From Trichaptum fuscoviolaceum (Eukaryota > Basidiomycota > Agaricomycetes > Hymenochaetales > Trichaptaceae), in assembly GCA_910574455.1 (NCBI GenBank), contig CAJSYZ010000004.1, positions 5,156,599-5,220,598 on the forward strand: 64,000 bases of DNA, in the 5' to 3' direction. The notes under the pieces are model-generated. The model had not been told where the DNA came from and ran no database searches. It was given only the letters and a program-made list of their open reading frames with translations. This document shows positions 1-13,087 of the stretch, in pieces. A program made the translations under genes and the position numbers. The first letter of the stretch is position 1, and each line of letters opens with the position of its first letter.

Positions 1-3000
1 GACGAAAGTGCGTTTGTGCATCCTCGGAAGGAAGCCGCTGCTTTGCGGGTCGCTTCTATCTATCCGAAGTCTGAGCTCGCTGACAAGTGCGCAATCAGTC
101 TGGATAGAAGATAGTAGGAAGAAGTGAGAAGTAGGAAGGAAGAAGGACGATTCAGAGGAGAGCATATGCTATGGCTATGCTGGTGAACACGAGACTGAGA
201 CTGGGACCGAGGTAACTCAGGTAGGTATACGACGAGAAAGGACGGCCGGACGCGCGTGCGCGAAGTATACGAGAACGTGGACTCAATTCTTTCATCCATA
301 TTCATACGGATATAAGGTTGGGCTCGGATGCCAGTGTGGTTTGATGGGTGAGTATAGCATATATTTCGAAGCAGTCGAATTGAATCGAATGGACACTGGC
401 AATGGCAATCGAGATCAGGCCCGGGTCAATGATGGGCTAGTGGCTGTCGGCTAATATCGGCTATCGGCAGACCAGAGAGAGAAGGAGGCGTCGGCTGGAA
501 TTAGGCTTGCCGTAAGCTCCGTCGGCAGAGGGTCGTTGCTCAGGGCCGGTGTGATAAGCTACTTAACCTCCTCGTCCGCAACCGGCTAGCTAGCAACCCA
601 GCTCGCCCCTTGCGTACACGCATACATACATACATAAATTTTGTATATAATTTTTATCCTGACAATCGCACGCACAACGCACGCCGAACCTGACCTGACC
701 GAGCTTGGCCTGAGCAGTCCCGGGTCCGGGGTCTGTTCAAAAATCGAGCCAACCAGAGCTCACTGGCATGCTCGTGGCTCGGTAATTGGTTGCGCTTGCC
801 TAGCGGGGATTGCGAGGCGGCGGGCGGAAATCGCATTGTTTTTTTTCTCTTTTTCGCACTTCGCCCGAGGCGGTTATTGTATTGCGGCCTCAGGCTATCG
901 CGTATACAGAATAAAGCACTGACGTGTAGATATGTACCTGGATGCCTCGATTTTACTCCCGGCCGCGCAAGTGTAAGTGTGTGATGTAGCTGAATGCGGA
1001 TTCGGATTTGATTGGGGGAACGTGCGCGGATTACGATTTGGGGATGGAAGCTAATGGGCAACGAAGAAACAAGCAGCCCATAATCGCGTTCAACGCGTTC
1101 ACGTCGGCGACTACTGATGAGTTCGCGTTTGATGATCATCAAGGCTATGTCCGGAAGGGGTATCTCGCTCGGGTTAGGAGAACGAAATCCCATCGGCTGC
1201 AGCGTTGATCGCCGGTCGTGATGGGAAAGGGCAAAAACCCAGAAAACTGCAATGCCGTGCACCCGGGCGCTTCCCATCACGACATCGGCGAAATCGCCGC
1301 CCGAAAACATGCGGGGTTGCATCTCCGCATATGGCAAGATTGCGAGAAATGGTGCTTGATGAGGAAACTCGATTAAGGTTTTTCTTTTTTAAAAGCATGT
1401 ACTGCAACTGGACCCTGAGTTAGACCCCGGACCCCGAGAGACGGATGGGGAGAAAAATTTGGAGGACGGGTGGAAGGATTTGGATTTGGGTTGTGTGAGG
1501 AGTTGGAGAGAGATTGCGGATTTGGATTGAGTGGGTGGGTGCCCCTGTTCTGTTCCTCGTCTCAGTCAGTCGCAGCACCTGTCTGTCTGCCCCGTCCTTG
1601 CCCCCCTCCGTCCCTCTCTTCTCCTCGCCATGCCTTCCAGCCGTAGGTGAGCTCCCCTTTCTCCCGCCCTTCGTCTCTTCCTTCGTCCGAGTCGCTTTTC
1701 TTGCGAGTCGAGGGAGTTAACGCGTCGCGTCACCCTGCCAGTGACGCGTTCTCTCCCTCATTCACACCCCCGATCACGATCAATTCTTGCATTTTTTGAA
1801 TTTTTTTAAAATTTTTGATTGTGTGTGTGGATTTGATATGAGCTACTATGACTAGGGCTATGGTGGCCTAGTGTTGGTGTTGTTGTTGTTGGTGTTGTTG
1901 TTGTTCTTTTTTGCTTCTCCGACCGCCGCTCCGCTGAGTTGCGTCCGGAGTGATGTGATGGGATGTGATGCGCTAATTCGCCGTCGCGGCGGTCCTGGTC
2001 CCAGTTTACCTCTTCTTATTCTTTCCGTCATTTTTAATGAATTAATGAATGCGAACGAGAAACTCATGATATTGCTTGCTTGCCCCGACGCGCTGCTGTC
2101 TGTCTGTCTGTCTGTTATAACACGCACGCACGCACGCACGCGCGTTGTGTGGACGTGGACGTGGATAGGAAGCAGCAGCGATTCCAGAGCGAGCCCCTCC
2201 CGGTGACGCGCGCGGAGTCCGAGTCCGAGTTCGAGTCAGAAAACGAACTAGAGCGAGAGCGCAGCGGCGCTCCAAATAAAAGCAAAAGCAAAAGCAGCCG
2301 CCAGCGCCTGCAGCTCGACCCGCTGGCAACCTCCACCATCGCCACAAGTAAAAGCAGGAGCACGGGGATGAGCATGCCGTTCCCGCTGACGCCGACGTCT
2401 GCTGCGGGCGACCGCGACCGTGAGCAGCAAAACCGCGCGCCGGACGTCGCTGCGCTCGTCCGGGGCGGCGCTTCTGTGTCTCTGTCTGCGACGAACAAAC
2501 GCACACGCACAGGCTCAAATTCAGGCTCGAGCAGTCGCAGTCGTAGTCGCAGTCGCAGCAGAAGCAGCAGCGGCGGCGGTGCTCGTAGCCCGCCTCTCCG
2601 GGGTCGAACAAGTACGCATGCCAGTGGCAGTGGCAGTGGCAGTGGTGCGCCCCGTAGCCCGCGCACAGGCGCAATCCGCGAGGTGAGCTCCAGCTCAGCA
2701 CGACAGGACTGCTTCTGTCGTGTTTAGAATTCTAGTCTGCACCGCCAATGCGATTTTCTGATCATGCTTCCCATCATGCATCATATCATATCAATTATCA
2801 ATTATCAATGAACGAACAACAAACCGTCGCCCCCATCACCTTCTTTCTGCGTGCCGTTGGCTCGGGGTGTATAACATAAACATAACCGTGGACGCGGACG
2901 CAAAACGCAAACGCGCGCACAACACCTATACACACCGAATCCGAATCCAAATCGCGAATATCGAAAATATCGAAAATACGGAAATATCGAAAATTCGAAA

Positions 3001-3305
3001 ATTTCGACACTATACTCCAACACAATCAATTGAACGAAACCATATACTCGGGTCTGCCCTTCTTTCGAAATCATTTCCTCTTTTCCTGGTGGGACGCGGG
3101 CACGGGCACGGGCGCGCACACCTCCCTCCCTCCCTCTTGCTCCTCCATTTCCCAAATCAATATCGGCTTCTCTATTGCTTCCTTACTCTGACCTGCACCT
3201 GCACCTGCGACTTCAATCACGAATCTCCGAATCCACTAATCCTCGCATCACGTTCACGTCCCGCATTTACGAACATCATAGCCTGAGCCCAGCATTGATA
3301 AGAAC
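1..3305. other. Long upstream region of the GATA-factor gene, low complexity, no supported gene
   Basis: I see no gene I can defend in these 3.3 kb. The sequence holds pyrimidine-rich tracts, CTGT repeats at about 2096-2114, CGCA repeats at about 2120-2142 and short Ser/Arg-, Gly/Ser- and Glu/Ser-type codon runs at about 2210-2650. The stretch 2080-2727 stays open on the plus strand for 215 codons, but its composition is simple repeats and no domain is visible, so it may be an untranslated leader, an upstream exon or chance. Several frames on both strands are open here because the DNA is GC-rich and repetitive, not because they code. Confidence 0.5.
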
Positions 3306-6300
3306 ATGGATCGCGACGCTCAGGATGCAGATCCCTCAGGCCCGTCCAGGGAACGCCCGCTCCCGCAACACTCGCAACAGCAGCAGTACCTCTCTGCCAA
3401 TACCGCTACCGCTACTGCGACTGCGACTGCATCGTCCTCTTCGTCCTCATCGCCGTCTACGTCGCACCTGCATTTACACCCGCCCCCTCACCCGTCACCT
3501 CATCCGCACTCTCAGCACGCGTACCCCCACACACAACCGCACCAGCACGCATACGCGCACTTGCGCAGCGCGACCTACGACCGGGACGCGTACAACAGCA
3601 ACCCCGCCACCAATTCCAACTCCAATTCCAATTCCCATCCCAATTCGCATTCCGCCACCAATCCATCATCCTCATCATCAACCCCATCTACAGGAGCAGC
3701 CCTAGCCGACCCCAGAGCGCCTTCCACCTCAAGTTCCAGCTCGGTCTCAAACCCACACGCACACGCAAACGGCGCGCCCTCCCTCGCCTTGCGCCCCATC
3801 ATGGCCCACCGCGTCGAGAACATTCCTATTCGCCCAAGGTAAGTCTCTGTTTTGTCTGCGTCCGTCCCCCCCTTTGTCTGCATTTTGTCTGCATTCCGTT
3901 CAGTATCGTTTCATACATTCCGCTTCGCCTCACGCCCCATATAATATATTTTCCCGCTGTGCTGGGATTTTCTCTTTTACCACTCCCCACCCCAGCGATC
4001 AAACAGGCGCCCGAACGTCAGTCGGCAGTCGGCAAACGGCAGTTGGGAGACTGGAGGCGCCCCCCACACGCCTCCCTGGCGTTCATTGACCGTTTGACCG
4101 TTTGATGCGCGGAGGACCCGCCACCGGGACTTCGAACCCAGCCTTTACCCAATCCCAATCCCTAATCTTATTTTATTTTTTATTTTATTTATTCGTTCGG
4201 TCGAGTTTTGAGTGACCATTTCACTTATCTACCCTACCCTACCCTACCCTGCCTCCCCCCCTCCTTAATCCCCCCTCCCCTTCTCGTCACTGGCATCATT
4301 CACTGGCATCACTCACGCACTGGGACTCGCCCCCCTTATAATACATACATTTCCCGCGTGCGTTTTTGACCTGCGTCCTTCGTCCGTCCTTCTTTCTCTC
4401 TTCCCCTGACATCATCCGCTCATCCTCATCATCCTCTCATCCATCATCACTTGACACTGACCTCCTCTCTCCCCTTGCTCCCATTTCCCCTCGCCGCGTC
4501 CCTCGCCTTGTTTTCGCCCATCACCATCACCATCCGCATCGGTGTATCGGCATCGCTATTTGGCATCGACTTTAAAAAAACACCACCCAGGCCGTTCCAC
4601 GACCTCGACACGCACCCCTACTACAGCGTGCACCCCTCGCCGCCGCCCATCACGACGCTCACCGCGTCCTCCTCGCCCTCGCTCTCGTCCGACCGCTCGT
4701 CCGTGTCGTCGCCCGCGCCGACGATCCTGCCCCCGCTCGCGCACCAGGTGCCGTCGCACGGCGGCCATCCGTACCTCTCTGCGCACCACCAGCAGAATAG
4801 GTACGCCGGCCTTGGGCACGCGCAGCACCACGCCCAGAGCTACAGCCAGCACCAGAGTCAGCACGCGCTGGGTCAGCACACGCAAGGCGCGTACCACGCA
4901 TCTGGATACTACCCCAGCGGCGGTAGCGGTAGCAGCAGTACGGTGTCTCCGCCCGACGTCTTCGCGGCGCCCGCACCCGCGTACACGCACTACGCCAGCA
5001 GCAGCAGCGGCGGCTACCCGTCCGCGCCCCCCACCCACAACCACGCCCACAACCACCTTCTTGATCCCCAGCAGTACGCGCACCAGCAGAACGCGTACGC
5101 GCCCATGCACGCGCACGCCCACTCGTACCACTCCGGCCACTCCGGTCATTCCGGCGGCGGTGGCGGAGGGTTAGGACTCGGCGGAGTAGGTGGTGGTGGA
5201 GGAGGAGGAGGGGGCGGAGGGAGCAGCAGCGCGTTCCAGCCGATATACACGGACGACGCGGCGACGAAGCTGAGCGACCGTGTGCGCCGCCGGTGCTTCA
5301 ACTGCTGCACGACCGACACGTCGACGTGGCGCCGCTCGAGCCTCAATCCTGGCAAAGTGGTGAGTCTTTTGGTTTTTATTACCTCTGGATTTCTTTTCTA
5401 CCCCCTCCGTTCGTTCTCTTTCGATTCGGTTTTTTTGTTTCTTTTGCTTGAGAGAACAGAATTTCGCTGCATTTTTTGAGTAATTTTTCGCTTTTTTTAC
5501 GGCGTCTTACCCAATGGCGAGGGACGCGCCACTTACGTCGGCGTACCCGCGCTCGTGGGAATCATAGAGAGAGCAGGGCAGGGGCAGGGCAGAGTAGTGG
5601 GGAGGGGGGAAGAGGGAAAAACGTGTGCCCCCCCCCCTCCCCCTCCCTTGCCCCGCCCATCCGCATCAGTACTAGCGCCCTCACGCCCACACACCCGCAG
5701 CTCGACCGCCTTTCCTCCCGTGCCCTGATTCTCACCCCCCGATCCTTGTTTTTTTTGAGCCTTGCCTGTCTAAAGAGGTATCCTCCTGATTGATGTTTGC
5801 TGATTGCTGACGTTCTGCTTCTTCCCGCATATATTCGTGAAATTTTACTCGTATTGACTTCGAAACCACAAATGAAATTGGTTCGCCCAACCTCACTCCC
5901 GACCCCGCCGATCCAAACATAAACGTTCTGTTTGTTGTTTGTTTGTTTGAACGACCGCATCACGGCGACATGGACAACCCGACACGATGATGGCGAAATG
6001 ACGAATTGACAATATGACGTGCTGCACATAATTGGGTATATGACATGGAATCGTCCTTGATGAAATATCTCTTGCTTCCTTGCTTCTTTTTTTCTGAAAT
6101 CACCAACCATTAATTTCTCCCCGCCCTACGTAACATTGCCCTGGAACGAACGGACGAACTAACAGCTCTGCAACAAATGCGGCCTCTTCGAGCGCACGCA
6201 CTCGCGCCCGCGCCCCGACCAGTTCCCGCACAGGCGCGGCCCGCTCGGTGGCCCAGGCTCGATCCCGGGGTCGGGCCCTGGGTCGGGGTTCCCGTCATCC

Positions 6301-7032
6301 TCCTCGCGCAGCCCCATAGACAGCCAGAGCCAGAGCCAGAGCCAGGGGAACTTGATGACGGCGGGGGCGCCGCACGTGCCCGCGCATATGAGCCAGCACA
6401 GCCTCCCGCCGACGAACTCGCACTCGCACCCGAGCCTCGCGGCGGGCTACACGACGTCCCCGCAGCTGCCCCAGATACAGGAGTGGCTCCGGAATCCGAA
6501 CCCGCTCTCGAACTCGAATCCAAATCCGAATGGGAATGGGGCGAGTAGTAGTAACGGCGGTGGAGGAGCGTCGACGTCTCATTCTGCGTCTGCGTCGTCC
6601 AGCCCGTCGGCGCTGAGCCGCGGCGCGTCTGTCGCAGAGGATAACAGCAGCAGCAGGCAATACCACCCCTCGCACGCGCAGAACGGGCAGCGCTCGCCAC
6701 AAGACGTCGAGCGCCTCCTCGCGCGCCCCGGGCCCCATCCCAACTCCAACTCTGCTTCGAATTCAAACTCGAACTCGAACTCGAATCCGGCGCACTCGGA
6801 CTTCCTGGGGACGCCGCCGTCGGCGCGCGGCGGCGGCGGCGGGCTCAGCCACAGCGGGGGAAGTAATAATAGCAATATTAATAGCCTGAATAACAGCAAT
6901 AGCAACAACGCGGGGTTGTCGCCGAGCCCGAGTCCCCCGCCGCCGGAGGGCCCGACTGCCCGTCATCACGCGCATTCGACAGGCGGCGGAGGGAGTGCTT
7001 CCGCGTCCGGCTCCGATGCTGGGCACGCGTAG
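3306..7032 (+). CDS. GATA-type zinc-finger transcription factor
   Basis: A nuclear DNA-binding regulator built from three exons: 3306-3838, 4591-5359 and 6166-7032, 722 residues. The two introns (752 and 806 nt) are very long for a basidiomycete. The finger is cut by intron 2: CFNC at residues 413-416 lies before it and CNKC at 436-439 after it, joined by a 19-residue loop containing TSTWRRSS; the canonical GATA loop is 17-18. The finger is followed by GLFERTHSRPRPDQF, typical of basidiomycete GATA proteins. The rest is low complexity: Ser/Thr, His/Tyr, a Gly run just before the finger and Asn-Ser repeats after it, as in activation or phase-separating regions. The start ATG opens the only long frame that joins correctly to exon 2. 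The target genes cannot be read from sequence. Further small exons inside the long introns are possible. Confidence 0.85.
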
Positions 7033-9630
7033 GCGAGCGGATTTTTTTGCTATGCGACTATGTAGACTAGGCACGCTCGCTCACACACGGCGGAGGTTTA
7101 TTTGTTTGCTTGTTTTTCTGGCGTTTGGTGCTTGCTCCGCCGACGGGGCACTGAAACGCTCACCCGTTCACCCGTTCACCCATCCACCTATCCACTCTCA
7201 AGTCCCCTTTCCTTGCTCCGTTGACTCCCCCCCCCTCCTCCTTCTCCTCCTTTCTCCCTCCCTCCCCTTTCCCCGTTGACTCTCATCTCCTCCTCCTGCG
7301 TTCGGCGTGGCCTAATATTGTCCCAGCCCCGAGGTTTGTTCTTCTCCCACCGCGCCCACCGCGCCACACCCAGGCGTTAGGCGGCGACGGGGAAGGGGAG
7401 GCATATATTGGTTAATTAGACGATCACCTTCTTCGGTTGCCATGCGCACGCGCACCACCACAGCCTCAGCCTTAGCCTCAGCCGTGATGATCTTCGAAGA
7501 ACAACCGGAGACCGAGACTCTCGGGTATCAATTTCACGTTCACCAACCATCATCCACCCGAATCCCATCTCAACTCAACTGGGCTACAAGCAGTTTTGTG
7601 TTTCCTTTCCAACTCCCCCCGAGCTATTTACTGGCCCTTGTCTTCCGTCCCCTCTCCTCTGACCGATATTTTTTAAAAGTCCACTTTCTTGGTTTACCTC
7701 CTTTCTCACCTTCGGACGATTTTTGGAGTGGGAGGTTTCGTCGCGCGTCGGTATTTATTTTCGCTTTCTGGTTCGCGCTCTGTGTGGTCTCCGGTCTCCT
7801 GGCAGGACTCGAGGGATCTAATTGAAAAAAAAAAGTTATCGACGAAAAGTAAATGCTCTCTCTAACTGTATACATCTATCCGTCTTCCGTCTACCTTGCA
7901 TACTACATATGTCTATATACCATCCGTACCGTACGCTCTATGCTTTTTTTGTTGTTAGTATTTTATTTCATTTGTCGCGCCCCCATGCCGTCCCGCGCCG
8001 TCCCTGTTCGTTCGTGTCTGCTAATTCCGATGGTCCATCAGTTTGATCCTCGCTCCACCTCCACCTTTTTTTTGTTTCGTTTTCCACCGTCCCCCCCGTT
8101 GACCGTTGGCTATTTTCGCTTTCGTTCTCGTTCTTTGATCCTTCATCATTTACTTTCACTTTTGATTTTGTTTCGTCCATTTCTCGTCTGTCTCTGTCTG
8201 CTCTTATCGACTGCTTGCTGTGCACCGTGCTTTCCACTCACTCGTCCGTCCGTCCGTCCACTCACTCGTCCGTCCGTCCGTCTGCTAAACGAACATTACT
8301 TGATGTATTGATATATCCATATATCCCGGCCTCGCATTTCTTGCTGTTAGCCTATCTCTCTTCGATTTTCTTTTTGTCCTCTATCTCGTATAGTAATATC
8401 TATTGCGTACGTTTCGCGCCATAGAGATTGGTTGTATATATTTCGAAAAATTTAGAGAGGGCAGATTTTTATCGCTCTCGTTTCACCACTGGCAAATCGA
8501 ATGACGAGATGAGGACGAGGTGGATTTAAACTGGACTTGTGATGGAATCACTGAATCAGTGGCATACAGGATTAGGGTATTACAATATTATGCCGAGAGC
8601 ACCGGGGGATTGGAGGACGCCATGGAAACAGACTCCACTTCTTTCGAAGTTCCAACCGCCCTGCCCTGAGTCTTTCGACATGTACATGTACATTATGCAA
8701 GGGCTTGATTGGAGTCCACCACTGGCATGTGCGTCGCGTGCATCAGAAGCTCCGGTGTTTAGAATTTTGTCTGAAGCGCCCAGCTATCTCGTACACCACG
8801 TCTTGAGTCCTAACTACGACGCTTTCCCCTCTGAACAACATACATTGATGTGAATATTTGAGGGCAGGTAGAATGGATTGCTTGCACATTTAATTCAAAT
8901 TCCTTTAGAACTTTTAAGTTTAGGACGGGCGGGTTAGAGTTTGCACCAATCGGCTATGGGATCGGCTACTAGTAGTATGGAATGCGAACTAAGCCGTTTG
9001 TGGATGGTCAGGAAGGACCTGAAATTACATTAATTTACCCACGACCGTCACTCAGGCTGTAGCCGCGGCAGTTTCTAGGCTCCGCGTCGGCCGGGGCGTG
9101 TTCAAGCGGAGCTTAATTAACTCCGAGTTTGAACGGTCACGGTGAGTCAGTGACTGAGGCGCCAACGTGTGTTCTCGAGACTACTTGTTCTTCTGCTTCT
9201 ACGACTAATTGACTTGTACTTTGACTAGATGTTACTCCGCCGATGGCTGCGTTGATGCGTATGGGGTAAACCGAGGCTTGGCGGAGGAGACTCTGTGATT
9301 CTGATTCGGCTCTCTTTGCATATGGACAAATCAATATCATGTCGTCTGGAAGGAGAGGGCCGTACGCCGCCGCGCGCGGTCGAACTGTACTCGCGAAAAA
9401 GTTGAACTGTGTAATTGGAATTCCGAAGCGGAGCGTGGGCGGTGTGTGAATCGGAGAAGCCTGAGTCTGTCTGAGTGCACATGTGCATCGGCTCAACTTG
9501 AATCTATTACAAGTTCTCACATTCACTCAGGCTCTCACGTACACGCCAGTGATCGCGGTGCTATCTCGATATCAAACTATCAAAATCAAAGGTCGAAGAC
9601 GAACCTCTCCTGCCAGAAGGACAGACAGCA
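7033..9630. other. Downstream and upstream intergenic DNA without supported gene
   Basis: The first 1.3 kb after the GATA gene is pyrimidine-rich, like a long 3' untranslated region, and includes two copies of a CACTCACTCGTCCGTCCGTC-type block near 8234-8281. The rest is unique sequence leading to the carboxylesterase start. An open stretch at 8539-8853 has no recognisable domain and no splice context, so I do not call it. Confidence 0.5.
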
Positions 9631-12220
9631 ATGAGTCACTTGTCCGAGCAGCTCGCAAATAGTGTCGACAGGATCAAGGTGCAGACGCGGCATGGCGTCC
9701 TCACTGGCGCGCGCGCGACGAACGGCGCTATCGCTTTCCTAGGTTCGCTTCAAGTTGTCATGCCAGGGTCTATTACCTTCAAGTTCTCGCTTGACTCGGA
9801 GGCGCCGATCCTTCGCCAATCAGCACAACGAATTCATTTGATTTGATTTGATTTGATTTGATTTTTGTTCTTTGCTTTATGGGTTGTTTGTTGACGACGT
9901 TCCGATCTTAGAGGTCCCCTACGCGCTGCCCCCGCGACGGTTCGAAGACCCAGTGCCTCTGCCAGAAGATTTCGTGTACGAAGACAGGGAATACATTTAC
10001 GAGTCGGCGTGTGCGCGATAAGCTCCGAAATACATAAAATACCCTTGATTATGATAAGCTCATGTTGTTTGCTTGGTTCTTTTTCTTCAGATGCCGTGCA
10101 GCCAGGCAATGATGGACAAGCGGCAGGTGCAGACTTTTCCTCTTTTCCATCAGGCGAGAATAGCGTTGGTCTAACGAGACAATGTTTTATGCTGCATTGC
10201 ACTCTTCTTTTCGCACTCTTCTGTAGGGATGCCTATCACGGATAAGCTAGGCCTGGGACAGCCATCGGAGAATCCGTGCGTCGGTTCTGAGTGTGACTCT
10301 CGCACAAGGTCCTGTCTAACTTACTTGTTCACTTATGGGCGGGTATTTGGTGCATCATAATGCAGACTCTTTCTGAACATCGTGTTACCACCTTCGTGGG
10401 CCCCAGCTTCGACGGAGAAGAAATATCCTGTCAAGATCTACATACATGGCGGGTGAGCCACACTCTCTGACAGACATGCATGTAGCATATCGTACTGCCC
10501 CGGCGAATGCGGGCGATTTGGTCGTTATTTGTTGACTCTTTCCCCTCTTTGTCACGGTATGCAGGTTCTTGCAGTTTGGGTCCCCCCATTCCCTAGGGTC
10601 GCAGGCGCAGTACGTCGCCGCGGAGCGCGATGAAATCTGGGTCAACATCGGGTACCGCTTGTCAGCCTTTGGGTTTCTGGCATGCGATGAACCGCGTGTA
10701 GACGGGAACTTCGGGTTCAAAGACCAATGGCTCGCGCTCGAGTGGGTCCAAGCCAACATTCCATCTTTTGGAGGTACGTTATAGTATCGGTGCACTTGAA
10801 ACGCGAGAGAGCTCCGTACATACATGCATACGTATCTCTCCGAACTTACTGCACACACACATATACATGTGTAATTTTATCCAGGTGATGCGAGCAATAT
10901 CCAGGTTACCGGTCTCTCTGCAGGTATGCGTGCATCTCAGGGCTCTTGTCTTCGATCGAGAAGGGAAGGAAAAAATGAACGATCTTGTTATTGCATCTTA
11001 GGGGCGCACTCCGTGCATCAGATTCTGCATCATGCATCACACCTGCCCCTCGGGCAGAAGGCGCCCTTCCAGAGCGCGGTTTTGCAGTCCAATGCCATAA
11101 TGTGAGTCCCCAACCCATGGCCCCTTTCAAGCTTAGGTCTGTGGAACCCTGGAATCAATATGTTGCAGCACGTCTGCTACGGACGGCGGACTGAGCTCTG
11201 GAATTTTAGAACCTTCTGGTCTCGAGATTTTTTTACAATAGAATGCTGACTTCATCACATGCAATAGCTCCTCCCCCAAGACGCCGCAGGAGCTGCGCCC
11301 CCAGTTCACCGCCCTCTGCATTGCGCTGGGGATAGACGCCTCCGCGCCAGACGCGCTGCAGATGCTGCGCGACCCGGCGAGAGTCAAGTGGGAGGACATC
11401 GTCGCGGCCATAGAGGAAGAGAAACTCGGCCCGCACGGTACCTTCCGCGGATGCCTCGACGGCGGCTGGCTCGCGACTGCCCCGGAGCCCATGGCGTGGC
11501 AGCGCCAGCGCGCAGGCGGGCTCGCGGACGGGCTGCGCACCGCGGGCGTGCGCTCGGTCGTCGTGGGCGACCTAAGGGACGAGTGGTACCTCTATGCCAT
11601 CGCGCATCCCATCGCAACAGCGGAGGACATCCGGCCGAACCTCCTGCGCTACTACGCCGCGCCCCTCGTCGACGCGTTCCTCGCGTGCTACCCGCCCCTC
11701 GACGCGGCGGCGGGCCAGGAGGTGTGTGAGCGCCGGTTTGGCGAGGTGCTGAGCGACGGCCAGGTGCACCTCCCCGTGCGCGTGCTTGCGCGCGACTTGA
11801 GCGAGGCGGGCTTCCCTGTGCTCCGCTATGAGATCCGCTGGACGCCGGAGCAGGTGCGGGAGGGGACGAAAGGTGCGTTATTGTTTTGTGCGGTGTGCAC
11901 AAGCATTTCGTAGACCCTGTCGGTAAAGCCTAGGACTGACATGTCGTTCTATTCCGCGTCTCCTAGGCTATGTCACACACGCAACGGATCGTCCTCTCTG
12001 GTGCTTCCGCGCACCCATCCTGACGCCCGACCAGCTCGAGACAGCGCGCAAGTGGCTCACCACAATCGACAGCGAGACCGCAGCGATCGAGGCGGCCGGG
12101 CGGCCGCTGAGAGACGTCCACGCGGTGCTGACGCTGCACGAAGACAGGGCAATTGCGTGGGCGGAGGACCGCAAGTACGACGAAGTGATGCGCCTGGCGA
12201 AGGTGCTCCCCGGCGAATAG
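9631..12220 (+). CDS. Type-B carboxylesterase, alpha/beta hydrolase
   Basis: Predicted to hydrolyse carboxylic esters. Ten exons join in frame to 529 residues: 9631-9742, 9912-10010, 10091-10126, 10227-10275, 10366-10452, 10565-10773, 10885-10923, 11002-11101, 11268-11872 and 11967-12220. Family landmarks are the oxyanion-hole segment IYIHGGFLQFGSPHS, the nucleophile elbow GLSAG with Ser209, which straddles the exon 7/8 junction, the block GNFGFKDQWLALEWV, and a late GYVTHATD that supplies a candidate catalytic His. No signal peptide is visible at the N-terminus (MSHLSEQLANS), so it is probably intracellular, unlike secreted lipase-type relatives. Intron 1 contains a TTTGA microsatellite. The natural substrate is unknown. 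Confidence in the family is high; single splice sites, mainly around the 36- and 39-nt exons, are less certain. Confidence 0.9.
9837..9861 (+). repeat. TTTGA pentanucleotide microsatellite, five units
   Basis: Five perfect TTTGA units followed by a T-run lie inside the first intron of the carboxylesterase gene. Nothing suggests a function; length polymorphism between strains is likely. Confidence 0.9.
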
Positions 12221-12520
12221 GCTGGCTCGAGAAGAGCACGCGGATGATACGAGAGATGCGAGATTTGAGAGAGAGTCTGAGATGCACGATGATGGCGCCG
12301 TACGAGTAAGTTGATGCCGAAGTTGTAACAATACACTGATGATGTGGGCTCGGATCGCATCATGGGATCTGTTGGGTGGTTGAATGGATAGGATTGTATC
12401 CGACTCATATCACTGGTTGGAAAGTGCTGCTCTGGATTGCCAGTGAATAGCCGACTCACGCGCGTTTTTCTTCGTGTGTCTCTCCTCTGGATGCCACTCA
12501 ATGACTCGGACGCAGGCAGC

Positions 12521-13087
12521 ATGCAAAAGGGTCCGTCAGGGGGGCTTGCCGTATCGCTCTTGCTCCTCTCGGCAGCTTGGACTCTTTCCATCACCCGTAA
12601 GTATCGCAGAACTCTATACATGTAAGAGTTCGCCGAGGAGCAAAGTCGATGAACCTTGGCCGGAATAAGCTGAGCTAAGGCACGTCACCGCGGCCCATTC
12701 TGAGGTGCACAATGTGCATGCACATGTATCATATCTACAAGAATGTTTGCGACATAATAGCTGCATGCGCGTACATCCTTCTCGGCGACTAATTGAACAA
12801 TGCGTATCAGGCACAAGGGCCCAGCGTACTGTGTTTCCGCAAGATAACTTCAATTGACAGGAAAACGTATCATCCTGATTCCTGATCCCGAGGAGAACTT
12901 AAAAAGTTGGTTTCAACTATGTATGGGTAAGCTGAACCTTCTTCCTAATTGTTCTTTCTCCGTGATGTGAACAGAAGAGATCCGGAGCCTCAAAGGACGC
13001 CGCCGCCACGAAGGTCTCGCCGGTGACCATGTCAGTCTAAAGTCAGTATGTACTACGGTCTACCAGGTGGCTCTAGAAATCAAATGA
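12521..13087 (+). CDS. Candidate three-exon mini-gene, 84 residues, unknown
   Basis: Three segments, 12521-12596, 12861-12926 and 12975-13087, join in frame across gtaagt and gtaagc donors and CAG acceptors to an 84-residue product. The N-terminus has one hydrophobic stretch (GGLAVSLLLLSAAWTLSIT) that could be a signal anchor or mitochondrial membrane segment. It is followed by a basic, charged tail with IPDPEENLKSWF and SLKGRRRHEG. I recognise no family. Against it: intron 1 is 264 nt, and an alternative acceptor near 12810 leads to an early stop. It lies 300 bp after the carboxylesterase on the same strand, so it could also be 3' noise. Confidence 0.35.

Noticed and set aside
654..1337. Long open frame on the minus strand (227 codons) in the upstream region
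   Set aside because: The plus strand and other frames are open over the same bases, there is no domain, and the composition is repetitive.
4231..4250. Four CCCTA/ACCCT units resembling telomeric repeat
   Set aside because: The unit is 5 bp, not the fungal 6-bp TTAGGG, and it lies in an intron of the GATA gene; a microsatellite.
4542..5174. Long Arg/Thr/Pro-rich frame and its minus-strand mirror across the GATA exon 2
   Set aside because: Shadow frames of the His/Ser/Tyr-rich coding exon; the zinc-finger frame is the real one.
8539..8853. 104-codon plus-strand frame
   Set aside because: No recognisable domain, odd composition and no neighbouring exon; likely chance.
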